Shown here: positions 8,701 to 20,600 of the stretch, in pieces
Layout: each line of letters opens with the position of its first letter
Position numbering within the stretch: position 1 is the first letter of the stretch
From: Schizophyllum amplum
Lineage: Eukaryota > Basidiomycota > Agaricomycetes > Agaricales > Schizophyllaceae
NCBI GenBank assembly: GCA_007026445.1
Contig: VDMD01000083.1
Location: 45,373-109,372 of the forward strand
Direction: 5' to 3'
Length of the DNA stretch: 64,000 nt
The notes under the pieces: model-generated
Database searches by the model: none
What the model saw: only the letters and a program-made list of their open reading frames with translations
What the model was told of the DNA's origin: nothing
Translations under genes and position numbers: made by a program

Positions 8701-11261
8701 GTGACCCAATCCTCAAGAGTGAACCAATCATCGAGAGCGAACCAATCATCGAGAGTGAACCAATCCTCAAGAGTGACCCAATCCTCAAGCCAAACACGCA
8801 CATTCGACAGCGTCGTCGGCCCCATAAAGAAGCCCGTCGTCACGTACACGCCCCCGGGCGCCAAATACGCCTCGCTGTGGGTGTACAGAGCCGGATCGGT
8901 CCCGCCCACCGCGTCCACGATGAGGTGGAACTTGGTCGAGGGCGAGGTATTGGTCGAGGGCGAGGTCTTGGTCGAGGATGGGCTCTCGGTCGAGGATGGG
9001 CTCTTGGTCGAGGATGGGCTCTCGGTCGCGGTCGCGGACGGGTCCTTCGCCAGCTGCTCATGCACCGGCGCCTTCTTGTAATCCACAAACTGCAAGTAAA
9101 AAGGTGGAGTGGTCAGCTCAGCGTAACAAGGTGCGTGTCGAATGCAGCGTGCGTGTCGAATGCAGTGTGCGTGCATATCGCACGATGCAGTGTGCATATC
9201 GGAGGATGCATCGTGCGTGCATATCGGAGGATGCAGCGTGCGCATATCGGAGGATGCAGCGTGCGCATATCGGAGGATGCAGCGTGCGCATATCGGAGGA
9301 TGCATCATGCGTGCAATGCGCATATCGGAATGCAGTCCGACTGCATATCATAAAACGCGACATATCTCACTGAGACGCGACCACTCACCCCATCGGCACC
9401 CAGCGCCCTCACCATCCCCTCGTTCTGCGCGGATGCGCTCGCCACGACGCGCGCCGCGCCCTTCGCCTTGGCCATCTGGATCGCGTAGGCGCCGACCGAG
9501 GAGCTGCCGCCGTTGACGAAAACGCTCTGATCGGGTTCCAGGACGAAGGCGCTGCCGCCGTTGACGGAGGCGCTGCCGCCGTTGACGGAGGCGCTGCCGC
9601 CGTTGACGAAGGCGCTGCTGCCGTTGACGGAGGCGCTGCCGCCGTTGACGAAGGCGCTGCTGCCGTTGACGGAGGTGCTCTGGTCGGGCTCCAGGGTACC
9701 ATCCGCGCGACGGGCGAGGTTACCGGAGCGGAATAGCATCTAAGTGATATGCGTCAGTTCCAGCATCATGGCCGCCCCTCGACTTCTCCACCATCGCTAC
9801 ACCACTACGCTCCAGCGATCTCGGATGTGCGCTGCCACACCACTCCAGCGATCGATGTGCGCTGCCACTACGCTCCAGCGATCGATGTGCGCTGCCACAC
9901 CACTCGAGCGATCTCGGATGTGCGCTGCCACACCACTCGAGCGATCTCGGATGTGCGCTGCCACACCACTCGAGCGACCGCCAAACAAGCCATCCGCATA
10001 CCTGATAGGCCGTCTGTCCCGCGAGCGCCATCCCCGCCGCGCCCGTGGGTGCTACGTGCGCGGGACGGCGTACGATGTGCGTCGTCGGGATACGGAGGTA
10101 CTCGCATAGCGCGCCCTGACGAATTTTGATCGAGAGGCCTGGGAGGGAGTTAGTGAGAAGTATGGGAGTTTAGTGAGAAGTATGGGAGTGAGTTAGGAAG
10201 TGAGTGAGTGAGGTATGGGAGTGAGTGAGTTAGGAAGTGAGTGAGTGAGTTAGGAAATGAGTGAGTTAGGAAGTGAGTGAGATGAGAATGCGAATGCGAG
10301 TTCAGCCAAGTCATGTAGTCAGTCACCCGGGACAATGTTTAGTCGTCGGCCAGAAGACTCCACCACCACCACCACCACCACCACCACCACCACCACCACC
10401 ACCACCACCACCACCACCACCAAGAGTCCTTGGACCGCCGGGAAAAAACGCACGGCTCAAAGGAAAACGCACGGCTCAAAGAAAAACGCACGGCTCAAAG
10501 AAAAACGCGCGCCCCAGAGAAAAAAAAATCGCGCAACGTACCGACTTCCACAAACCCCCAAACCGCATCGCCCTCCTTGAATTCGGTGCCGTTCGCGTCC
10601 ACGACCGTCCCCGCAAAGTCGTTCTCCGCAGGCAGCGGGCGTCGGGCGAGGAAGTCGGGGAACAGGCTCATCACCTTGTAGCCGCTGCATGTGTGGGAAG
10701 AATGAGTGAGTGAGTGTTGGTGAGAGAATGAGTGAGTATTGGTGAGAGAATGAGTGAGTATTGGTGAGAGAATGGGTGAGTGTTGGTGAGAGAATGAGTG
10801 AGTGTTGGTGAGAGACAGACAGACGTGAAGAGAGAAAGAGAAAGAAGAACAGACAAGGTATACACGCAATGCGTCCGCACGCAGAGAATGCATCCACACG
10901 CCAGAGAGAGACAATGCATACGCAGAGAGACAGTGCATACGCAGGGAGACGCGATGCATGTATGGGATACACAATGCATGTATAGGATCACGAGCAGCTC
11001 AAGTGGGCAAACAGCTGAAATGGACACACAGCTGAACTAGTAAACAAACACGCACACAGGATTCAGCGCCGCCGCTTCGACGCGCACGAGCACCTCGCCG
11101 AACCGCGGCTTGGGTACCGGCCAGTCACGGTGAAGGCGGAGCACCTGGTCGGGGGTCCCGCGGCGCTCGATGATCCAGGCGCGCTGGGTGGTCGGAATGA
11201 TCCAGGCGCGCTGGGTAGTCGGGATGCCGCTCGGGATGCTGCTTGGCACGGTGCCGCTCAT
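5732..11261 (-). CDS. Zinc-free medium-chain dehydrogenase/reductase
   Basis: A member of the quinone-oxidoreductase/enoyl-reductase branch of the MDR superfamily, expected to reduce a C=C or C=O bond with NADPH in the cytosol. The N-terminal GroES-like part has RFGEVLVRVEAAALNPV and LPAENDFAGTVVDANG. The cofactor fold carries VNGGSSSVGAYAIQMAK, then FHLIVDAVGG and APGGVYVTTGFF. The C-terminus has FEDVLKAYERVMSHRAKGKV. No structural zinc Cys cluster is visible. Exons lie near 11050-11261, 10545-10680, 10005-10135, 9380-9735, 8790-9090, 5905-6043 and 5732-5856. Three exons contain in-frame minisatellites: a duplicated PTTQRAWII near the start, a 7-residue VNGGSAS/F unit directly before the glycine-rich loop, and a 6-residue S-rich unit near 8935-9045. 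The intron between 6044 and about 8790 holds a large insertion. Substrate is unknown. Confidence 0.85.
6090..6225. repeat. 23 bp minisatellite in an MDR intron
   Basis: Five or so degenerate copies of GAGCGAGATGCGGGAGAGAA with ATGA spacers. On the gene strand it forms a pyrimidine-rich tract upstream of the CACTAACTCC branch point and the acceptor near 6044. Confidence 0.8.
6335..6472. repeat. 18 bp minisatellite, left of the inserted element
   Basis: Degenerate copies of a unit of the form GAGAGCGAACCAATCATC. The same unit resumes after 8683, so the array was interrupted by the insertion between. Confidence 0.85.
6473..8683. mobile_element. Probable non-autonomous DNA element in an MDR intron
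   Basis: This 2.2 kb block splits one 18 bp minisatellite array. Its left end (CATCG...TTGGCGCAGAC) and the reverse complement of its right end (CATCG...TTGCCGCAGAC) match at about 16 of 21 positions. Near both ends, in inverted orientation, a short TGAAAGG-type motif recurs every 25-30 bp, as in subterminal repeats of DNA transposons. The flanks are ...GAGAGTG and TGAACC..., leaving at most a 2 bp target duplication (TG). The interior has no repeats and no recognisable transposase; open frames there are short. The class is unresolved, and the exact ends could be off by several bases because CATCGTGC also occurs in the neighbouring intron repeats. Confidence 0.5.
8684..8792. repeat. 18 bp minisatellite, right of the inserted element
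   Basis: Six copies of AACCAATCATCGAGAGTG-type units continue the array found at 6335-6472. Confidence 0.85.
9125..9345. repeat. 23 bp minisatellite in an MDR intron
   Basis: About seven copies of GTGCGCATATCGGAGGATGC plus AGC, preceded by shorter GCGTGCGTGTCGAATGCA copies. It lies in the intron between the exons at 9090 and 9380. Confidence 0.9.
9795..9985. repeat. About 30 bp minisatellite in an MDR intron
   Basis: Six copies of a unit holding GCGATCTCGGATGTGCGCTG and CCACACCACT. Some copies differ by small internal deletions. Confidence 0.9.
10145..10290. repeat. GTGAGTGAGTTAGGAA repeats in an MDR intron
   Basis: Short tandem units built from GTGAGTGAGTTAGGAA. On the gene strand each unit reads CCTAACTCACTC, so every copy carries a CTAAC branch-point match upstream of the real acceptor near 10140. 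Confidence 0.85.
10360..10422. repeat. (CAC)n microsatellite
   Basis: About 21 uninterrupted CAC triplets in an MDR intron. Perfect over its length, so likely variable between strains. Confidence 0.95.
10440..10525. repeat. 19 bp minisatellite in an MDR intron
   Basis: Four copies of AAAAACGCACGGCTCAAAG with small changes. Confidence 0.9.
10695..10985. repeat. Two minisatellites in the first MDR intron
   Basis: From 10695 to 10815 a 21-22 bp unit GAGTGAGTGTTGGTGAGAGA is repeated five times. From 10870 to 10985 a second family built on ACAGTGCATACGCAGAGAG follows. Confidence 0.85.
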
Positions 11262-12200
11262 TGTTGTGAATAAATGGAAGGAGTGTAGTTCAGTGGGCGA
11301 TGGTGGACAAGTAGGCGACGGTGGTCAAAGTAGGCGAACTCCGCCGGTGGACAAGTGGGAAACGGTAGTCAACTTGTAACTGCCACCACGCATTTTCCTC
11401 GCCGGTCTTTTATACTTATGCATGTCAGAGCTGGTCAGGGGCTGGTTTGGCCGATCGAGAGCTTGCTTTGGCCGATCAAGAGCTTGGTTAGAGCCGGTGT
11501 AGGGCTTGGTTAGAGTTGGCTAGGGGCAAGTTAGGGGCGTACACTCACCGGACATAACGGGATTCCCGAGCATCACGGCGATTTGAGCGAGGCTGTCACT
11601 GTCACGGTGATTTCAGCGAGGCTGTCACGGCTTGGTCATGGCGCCCAACCAATTTCGGCAAATGGCGTGGGGTGGCGTCGACTGGCGCAAATACGCGCAA
11701 ATTCTCACGAAGTTCAGCCGGCTCAGCCTTGCCCTCACGAAGTTCAGCCTCACCCTCACGTTCCAGTCAGCCTCACCCTGACAATGACACCCTCACCCTG
11801 ACAATGGACACCCTCACTCCCACGTCTACCCCCATCTCTCCAGCACCCCGCTGCCATCCTCCAGCACCCCGCCGCCATCATCAACCCCACCACGGTCCAC
11901 CGTTCATTCTCACCTCTTCCCCTCAATGATCCACCTCTTCCCCTCAATGATCAATCATTCTCACCTCTTCCCCTCAAAGCATACCGCCACCGTCATCGCA
12001 CCCGGGGACGGGGCTCTTAATTGAGCACCCGGGGGCGGGGCTCTTTGATCGGCCGCCACTACGGTGTGATGGATCAGTGCTAGTTAGTTCACAGTGTGTG
12101 TAATGGATTGCTACTTATTTCACTATGGATTGCTACTTAGTTCACTGTGTGATGAGATGCTAGGTACCTAGTTCACTGATGCTACCTAGTTCACTGATGC
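11262..12200. other. Intergenic with short tandem repeats
   Basis: No gene recognised. Local repeats include GTGGACAAGTAGGCGACGG (11290-11360), GAGCTTGGTTAGAGCCGG types (11440-11530), CCTCACCCTGACAATG types (11720-11850), TCACCTCTTCCCCTCAATGA (11905-11980) and GCTACCTAGTTCACTGAT (12100-12215). Confidence 0.7.
11407..11415 (-). promoter_or_regulatory. TATA box of the MDR gene
   Basis: On the minus strand GTATAAAAG lies about 150 bp upstream of the ATG at 11261. Confidence 0.5.
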
Positions 12201-14638
12201 TACCTAGTTCACTGCTGTTGTGCACCGTAATTTCGTTCGAGTACGCCTGCTAGGTACACACTTCGTCCGAGCACGTCGACCCCGTCCCGGCGGTGAGAAT
12301 ACGTCGCCCGACCTTGGCTGGCTGGTGAGGGGTACGTCGCCGACCTTGGCTGGTTGGTGAGGCACGTCGTGCGACGACGTGCGACGCCTCGTGCGTATAC
12401 GACCTCCTCGGGCCCCCGTTCGTGCGACGCCTCCTCGAGCCCTCCGGGGCCCCCGAGTCGGCCCCTCGTCGTCCATAGCCCCCCGTCGTCCATAGCCCCC
12501 TCGTCGTCCATAGCCCCCTCGTCGTCCATAGCCCCCCGTCGTGCGGATGCGCCCCCACCCCCCCCCCCCCCCCTCGAGCCCCGAGTCGAGCCCCGAGTCG
12601 GGCCCTGGTCGTGCCATAGACGCCCCCGCCGACGTGCGACGCCTCCTCGTCCCGAGTCGTCCATAGCCCCCTCGTCGTGCATAGCCCCCTCGTCGTGCAT
12701 AGCCCCCCCTTCGTGCGGAGGCGCCCTCGACGCCCCCTCGTGCGACGCCCGTTCGTGCGACGCCCCTCGTCCCCCTCGTCCCCTCGTCCTCCCGATTGGG
12801 CCCGTCGTGCGGAAGCCTCCTCGTCGACCCCCGGCGTGCGCATGCCCCCTCGGGCCCCTCCTCGAGCCCGGTCGTGCGACGCCCCCTCGAGCCCCGAGTC
12901 GGGCCATAAGCCCGGTCAGGCCCCGGTCGAGCCCCCCGTCGTGCCATGGATGCCGCCCTCGAGCCCCTCGGTGAGCCCCTCGTACGCCCCTTCGGTCCCC
13001 GAGTCGTGTGCGGACCCCCCCTTCGAGCCCCGGCGTATACGCCCCCTCGTCGACCATAGCCCCCTCGTCGTGCACGGGGTCCTTGTCGTGCTGAGGCTCT
13101 CCTCGGGCCCCGCCGGTCGTGCACTAGCCCCCTCGTCGTGCAGAACCGCCGCCCGTCGTGCGACGCCCTCCTCGTGCGACGACGTGCAACGCCTCCTCGT
13201 GCGACGACCCCTTCGGGCCCCCGCTGGCGTGCACATGGCCCCCTCGGCTTCCGGCGTGCGTACGCCTCCTCGGGCCCCGGCGTGCGACGCCTCCTCGTCG
13301 TGCGACGCCCCCTCGTCGTGCACGGGGTCCTCGTCGTCCATAGCCCCCTCGTCATCCATAGCCCCCTCGTCGTGCATAGCCCCCTCGTCGTCCATAGCCC
13401 CCTCGTCGTCCATAGCCCCCTCGTCGTCCATAGCCCCTCGTCGTGCGTCCCCCCCTCGTCGTGCATAGCCCCCTCGTCGTGCGCCTGGCTCCCGAGTCGT
13501 GCGCGAGGTCCTTGCCGAGTCGTGCACGAGGCCCTCGGGTCCCGTCGTGCACGAGGTCCCCCCCTCGTCGTCCATAGCCCCCTCGTCGTCCACAGCCCCC
13601 TCGTCGTGCGACGCCCCCTCGTCGTGCGACACCTCGAGCCCCTCGTCTCCCCCGTCGTGCGGATGCGCCCTCGAGCCCCTCCTCGTGCGACGGCGTGCGA
13701 CACCTCGTCCTCGTCGTGCGGTCGGCCCCCCGGGCGTGCCCTCGTCGTGCCCTCGTCGTGCACTAGCCCCCGGTCGTGCCGTTCGTCCCCCTCGGGCCCC
13801 CGTTCGTGCGACGCCTCCGGTCAGGTCGTGCGACGACGTGCGACGCCTTCGTCCCCCCGTCGTGCACGAGGCCCTCGTCCCGAGTCGTGCGACGACGTGC
13901 GACACCTCCTCGTGCCCCCGAGTCGTGCGGATGCGACACCTCGTCCCGAGTCGTGCACTAGCCCCCGGTCGGGCCCTCGGCGTGCGACGCATCCTCGGCT
14001 TTCGGCGTGCGACGCCTCTCAAGCCCGGCGTGCGACGCGCCCTCGTGCCGCGGCGTGTGGAGGCGCTCCCTCGGGCCCCGGCGTGCGACGCCCCTCGACC
14101 CGGTCGGGCCCCCGAACGTGTACTCCCTCGGGCCCCGGCGTGCCCCTCGACCCGTCGGCGTGCGACGCCTCGTGCCCGGACGTGCGCGAGGTCCTTGCCG
14201 AGTCGAGCGGTCGGCCCCCCCCCCCCCCCCCAGTCGTGCCAGGATGCGCCCCTTGGGCCCTCGGCGTGCGGAGGCTCCCTCGTCCCGAGTCGAGCGCGAG
14301 GTCCTTGCCGAGTCGTGCGCGAGGTCCTTGCCGCGGATGCGCCCCCAGTCGGGTCGTGCCATAGACGCCCCCGCCGGCGTGCGACGCCTCCTCGTCCTCG
14401 GCGTGCGACGCCTCTCAAGCCCGGCGTGCGACGCGCCCTCGTGCCGCGGCGTGCACTAGCCCCCTCGAGTCCCGAGTCGGGCCATAAGCCCGGTCGTGCG
14501 ATGCCTCTCCTCGTCGACCATAGCCCCCTCGTCGTGCATAGCCCGCTCGTCGTCCATAGCCCCCTCGTCGTCCATAGCCCCCTCGTCGTGCATAGCCCCC
14601 TCGTCGTCCATAGCCCCCTCGTCGTCCATAGCCCCCTC
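12200..14638. repeat. GC-rich satellite, 18 bp unit
   Basis: Degenerate array whose clearest form is CCCTCGTCGTCCATAGCC, tandem at 12470-12540, 13330-13440 and 14510-14640. Variant units replace CCATAG with GCGACG or CCGAGTCGTG. The + strand and much of the - strand are free of stops for hundreds of codons because the unit lacks stop triplets in most frames. This is not coding: all frames translate to low-complexity Arg/Pro/Ser strings that drift with the repeat. Confidence 0.9.
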
Positions 14639-17600
14639 GTCGTATACGACCCCCGTGTCCGTGTCGTGTCCGTATACGACGCGCCGCGTCCTCGTCCGTG
14701 TCGTGCTACGACGACCCGTGTCCGTAATGTCGTATACGACCCCCGCGTCCTCGTCCGTGTACGACGCGCTGTGTCGTGTCGTATACGACCCGTGTCCGTG
14801 GTGTCGTACTACGACCCCGGCGTCCCCCTTGTCGTACTACGACGCGCCGCGTCCGTGGTCGTGTCGTACTACGACGCGCCGCGTCCGTGGTCCGTGTCGT
14901 CGTATACAACCCTCGTCGTCCGTGGTGTCGTACTACGACCCGCGTCCGTGTCGTGTTGTCGTATACGACCCCCGCGTCCGTGTCCGTGTCCGTGGTGTTG
15001 TCGTATACAATAGCCGTCGTCCGTGTCGTGTCGTATACGACCCGCGCGTCCGTGTCGTGTCGTATACGACCCCCGCGTCCGTGGTCGTGTCGTACTACGA
15101 CCCGCGTCCGTGTTGTCGTACGACCCCCGCGTCCGTGGTCGTGTTGTCGTATATATACGACCCCCGCGTCCCCTCGTATACGACCCCCGCGTCGTCCGCG
15201 TCCGTGTCGTCGTACTACAAGCCTCGGCGTCCGTTTCGTGTCGTCGTACTACGACCCCCGCGTCCGTGTCGTGTCATGACGACCCGCCGCGTCCGTGTCC
15301 GTGTACGACCCGCGTCCGTGTCGTGTCGTCGTATACGACCGACCCCCGCGTCCGTGTTGTCGTACTACGACCCGTCGTCGTCCGTGTCGGTGTCGTACTA
15401 CGCCTCGTCCGCGTCCGTGGTCCGTGTCGTACTACGACCCGCGCGTCCGCGTCCGTGTCGTCGCATATATACGACGCGCCGTCGTCCGTGTCGTCGTCGT
15501 ATACGACCCGCCGCGTCCGTGTTGTCGTATACGCCTCGTCGTCCTTGTGCTAGTGCGGACGGTGCGGATGAGATAGCCCTCGTCCGTGTCCCTGTTGTCG
15601 TACTACGACCTGCGTCCGTGTCCGTGTCCGTGTCGTACTACGACCCGCGTCCTTGTGCTAGTGCGACCGACGTCGTCCGTGTGCTATTCAATACCCGTCG
15701 TCTGTGTCGTATATATACGACCCCCGCGTCCGTGTTGTCGTATATATACGACGCCTCGTCGTCCGTGTCGTACTACGACCGCCGCGTCCGTGTTGTCGTA
15801 CTACGACCCGCGTCGTCCGTGTTGTTGTATACGACCGTCGTCGTCCGTGTCGTAGTATACGACCCTCGTCGTCCGTGTCCGTGTCGTGTCGTATACGACC
15901 CGCGTCCGTGTTGTCGTATACGCCTCGTCGTCCGTGTCGCCGTCGTATACGACCCCCGCGTCCGTGTCGCGTCGTACTACGACCCGCGTCCGTGGTCGTG
16001 TCGTACTACGACCCCCGCGTCGTCCGTGTCCTTGTCGTACTACGCCTCGTCGTCCGTGGTCGTGTCGTATACGCCTCGTCGTCCGTGCCGTCTACTTACG
16101 ACCCGCGCGTCCCCCTTGTCGTCGTATTACGACCCCCGCGTCCTTGTCCGTGTCGTCGTATACGACCCCCACGTCCGTGTCGTCGTCCGTGTCCGTGTCG
16201 TATACGACGCCTCGTTGTCCGCGTCCGTGTCGTACTACGACCCCCGCGTCCGCGTCCCCCTTGTCGTATACGACGCGCCGCGTCCGTGGTCGTGTCGTAT
16301 ACGACCGTTGTCCGTGGTCGTCGTATACTTACGACCGTCGTCCCTTGTCATATACTTACGACGACCCGCGTCCGCGTCCGTGTCGTACCACGACCGCCGT
16401 CGTCCGTGTCGTCGTATACTTACGACCCCCGCGTCCGTGTCGTCGTATACTTACGACCCCCGCGTCCGTGTCGTCGTATACTTACGACCCCCGCGTCCGT
16501 GTCGTGTCGTATAAATACGACCCGCGTCCGTGTCCGAGTCGTATACGACTGTCGTCCGTGTCGTGTCGTCGTACTACGGCCCCGGCGTTCTTGTTGTCGT
16601 ACTACGACCGACGCGCCGTGGTGTCGTACGACCCCCGCGTCCGCGTCCGTGTCCGTGTCCGTGTACGACCCCCGCGTCCGTGTCGTATACGACCCGCGTC
16701 CGTGGTCGTGGCACGACGCCCCTTCGATCGTGTCGTCGTACTATGACGCGCCGCGTCCGTGGTCCGTGATGTCGTCGTATACGACCCGTGTCCTTGTCCG
16801 TGTCCGTGTACGACGCGCCGCGTCCGTGTTGTCGTATACTTACGACCCGCGTCGTCCTTGTCGTCGTATACAATAGCCGTCGATCCGTGTCCCCCTTGTC
16901 GTACTACGACGCGCTGCGTCCGTGGTCGTGTCGTATGTATACGACGCGCGTCCGCGTCCGAGTCCGTGTCGTACTACGACGCGCCGCGTCCGTGTCGTAC
17001 TACGACCGCCGGCGTCCGTGGTCGTGTCGTGTCGTATACGACCCGCATCCGCGTCCGTGGTCGATGTATACGACCCTCGATCGTGTCGTGTGCTAGTGCG
17101 GACGGTGCGGATGAGATAGCCGTCGTCCGTGTCGTACTACGCCTCGTCCGTGTCGTACTACAACCCGGCGTCCGTGTCCGTGTCGTACTACGACTCCCGC
17201 GTCGGCCGTGGTGTCGTATACTTATGACCCGCGTCCGTGTCGTGTCGTACTACGCCTGTCGTCCTTGTGGTCGTACTTACGACCCCCTCGTCCCCCTTGT
17301 CGTCGTATACGACGCGCCGCGTCCGTGGTCGTGTCGTATACGACCCGCGTCGTCCGTGTCGTTGTCGTACTACGACCCGCGCGTCCGTGGTTGTGTCGTA
17401 TACGACCGTCGTCGTCCGTGTCGTATACGACGCGCCGTGGTCGTGTCCTTGTCGTACTACGACCCCCACGTCCGTGTCCGTGGCATGACGACGCGCCGTG
17501 TCCGTGTCCGTGTCGTCGTATACGCCTCGTCCCCCGTGTTGTCGTATACGACCGACGCGCGTCCGTCCGTGTCGTCGTATACTTACGACCCCCGCGTCCG

Positions 17601-20600
17601 TGTCCGTGTCGTACTACGACCCGCGTCCGTGTTGTGTCGTATACGACCCGCATCCGCGTCCGTGGTCGTGTCGTGTACAACCCGCGTCCGTGTCCGTGTC
17701 GTACTACGACGCGCCGCGTCCGTGTCCGTGTCGTACTACGACGCGCCGCGTCCGTGGTCGTGTTGTCGTATACGACGCGCCGCGTCCGTGGTCGTGTCGT
17801 ACTACGACCGTCGTCCGTGTCGTACTACGACCCCCGCGTCCGTGTCCGTGTCGTATACAATAGCCGTCGTCCGTGTCGTCGTACTACGACGCGCCGCGTC
17901 CGTGTCGTATACGACCGGCGCGTCCGTGTTGTCGTATACGACCGCCGTCGTCCGTGTTGTGTATTATACGACCGTCGTCCCCCTTGTCGTACTACGACGC
18001 GCCGCGTCCGTGTGCTAGTGCGGACGGTGCGGATGAGATAGCCGTCGTCCGTCGTCCTTGTGCTATTCAATAGCCGTCGTCCGTGTCGTATATATACGCC
18101 TCGTCGTCCGTGTCGTGTCGTACTACGACCGGCGTCCGTGTACGACGCGCCGTCGTCCCCCTTGTCGTACTACGCCTCGTCGTCCGTGTCGTCGTATACG
18201 ACCCCCGCGTCCGTGGTGTCGTACTACGACCGGCGTCCTTGTCGTATACGACCCGTCGTCGTCCGTGTCGTGTCGTACTACGACCCGCGTCGTACTACGA
18301 CCCGCGTCGTACTACGACCCGCGTCCGTGTCGTATACGCCTCGTCGATCCGTGTTGTCGTATACTTACGACGGCCCCCGCGTCCGTGGTCGTCGTCGTAC
18401 TACGACCCTTCGATCGTGTCGTCGTACTACGACCCCCGCGTCCTTGTCGTATACGGCCGTCCGCGTCCGTGTTGTCGTATACGACCGGCGTCCGTGTCGT
18501 ACGGATGCGCCCCTCGTCGTCCGTGTTGGATAGCCGTCGGCCGTCTCGTCGTATACGACCCACGTCCGTGGTCGTGTCTACTACGACCGTCGTCCTCGTC
18601 CGTGTCCTTGTCGTATACGACCCCCGCGTCCGTGTTGTCGTATACTACGACCGTCGTCCGCGTCCGTGTCGTGTCGTATACGACCCGCGTCCGCGTCCGT
18701 GTCGTCCGTCGTCCCCCGCGTCCGTGTTGTCGTATACGACGCGCCGCGTCCGTGTCGTATACGACCGACGTCCCCCTTGTCGTCGTATATATACGACCCC
18801 CGCGTCCCCCTTGTCGTACTACGACGCGCCGCGTCCGTGTTGTCGTACTACGACCCGCGTTCTTGTCGTATACAACCTGCGTCCTTGTGCTATCCAATAC
18901 CCGTCGTCCGTGTCGTCGTACTACGACCGGCGTCCCGGGTCGTGTCGTATACGACCGGCGTCCGCGTCCGTGTCGTGTACGACCATCGACCCGCGTCGTC
19001 CCCCTTGTCGTCGTATACGACGCGCCGTGGTCGTGTCGTATACGACCCCCGCGTCCCCCTTGTCGTATACAACCGTCGTCCGTGGTCGTGTCGTATATAT
19101 ACTTACGACCCCCGCATCCGAGTCGTCGTATACGACCCGCGTCCCCCTTGTCGTCGTATACGACCGTCGTCCCCCTCGTCGTACTACGACGCGCCGCGTC
19201 CGTGGTCGTCGTATACTTACGACGCCGCGTCCTTGTCGTCATACTACGACCTGCGTACCCCTTGTCGTATACTTACGCCTCGTCGTCCGTGTCGTGTATA
19301 TACGCCCGTCCCCCTTGTCGTGTACGACCGTCGTCCGTGTTGTCGTACTACGACCGCCGGCGTCCGTGGTCCGTGTCGTGTTGTGTCGGATACGACCCCC
19401 GCGTCCGTGTCGTACTACGACCCCCGCGTCCGTGTCGTACTACGACCCCCGCGTCCGTGGTGTCGTGTCGTATACGACCCCCGCGTCCTCGTCCGTGTCG
19501 TATACGACCCCCGCGTCGTCCGTGTCGTCGTATACGACGCGCGTCCCCCTTGTCGTCGTACTACGACCGTCGTCCGTGTCGTATACGACCCCCGCGTCGT
19601 CCGTGTCGTACTACGACCCGCGTCGTCCGTGGTCGTGTCGTACTACGACCCCGTCGTCCGCGTCCGTGTCGTGTCGTATACGACCGTCCGTATCGTGTCG
19701 TATATGACGACCCCCGCGTCCGTGTTGTCGTATACGACCGTCCCCCGTGTTGTCGTATACGACCCTCGTCGTCCCCCTTGTCGTATACGACCCCCGCGTC
19801 CGCGTCGTCGTATACGACTCCCGCGTCCGCGTCCGTGTCGTATACGACCCCCACGTCCGTGGTCGTGTCGTACTACGACCCCCGCGTCCGTGTCGTGTAT
19901 ACGACCCCCGCGTCGTATAGCCGTCGTCCGTGTTGTATACTACGCGCCGTCGTCCGTGTCCCGGGTCGTCGTATATATACAACCCGCGTCCGTGTCCGTG
20001 TCGTATACAACCGCCGTCGTCCGTGTTGTATACGACGCGCCGCGTCCTCGTCGTCCGTGTACGACGCGCCGCGTCCGTGTCGTCGTATACGACCCTCGTC
20101 CTCGTCCGTGTCGTCGTATACGACCCCCGCGTCCCCCTTGTCGTATACGACGCGCCGCGTCCGTGTCGTGTATACGACCGACCCCCGCGTCCGTGGTCGT
20201 GTCGTGTATACGACCCCTGCGTCCGCGTCGTGTCGTATACGCCTCGTCGTCCGTGTTGTCGTATACGACCCCCACGTCCGTGTCCGTGTCGTGTCGTACG
20301 ACCCGCCGGCGTCCGTGTCGTGTCGTATATATACGACCCCCGCGTCCCCCTTGTCGTCGTATACGACCCCCGCGTCCGTGGTCGTATACGACTGTCGTCC
20401 CCCCTGTCGTACTGCGACCGTCGTCCGTCTCGTCGTACTGCGACCGTCGTCCGTCTCGTCGTACTGCGACCGTCGTCCGTCTCGTCGTACTACGACCCTC
20501 GTCCGTGATGTCGTACTACGACCCGCGTCCGCGTCCGTGTCGTGTCGTATACGACGCGCCGCGTCTGTGGTCGTGTCGTGTCGTATACGACCCCCGCGTC

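Noticed and set aside
12204..14418. Minus-strand open frames of about 500 codons (HDEGAMDDEG-type repeats)
   Set aside because: Product of the 18 bp stop-free unit in the GC-rich satellite; several frames on both strands are open together.
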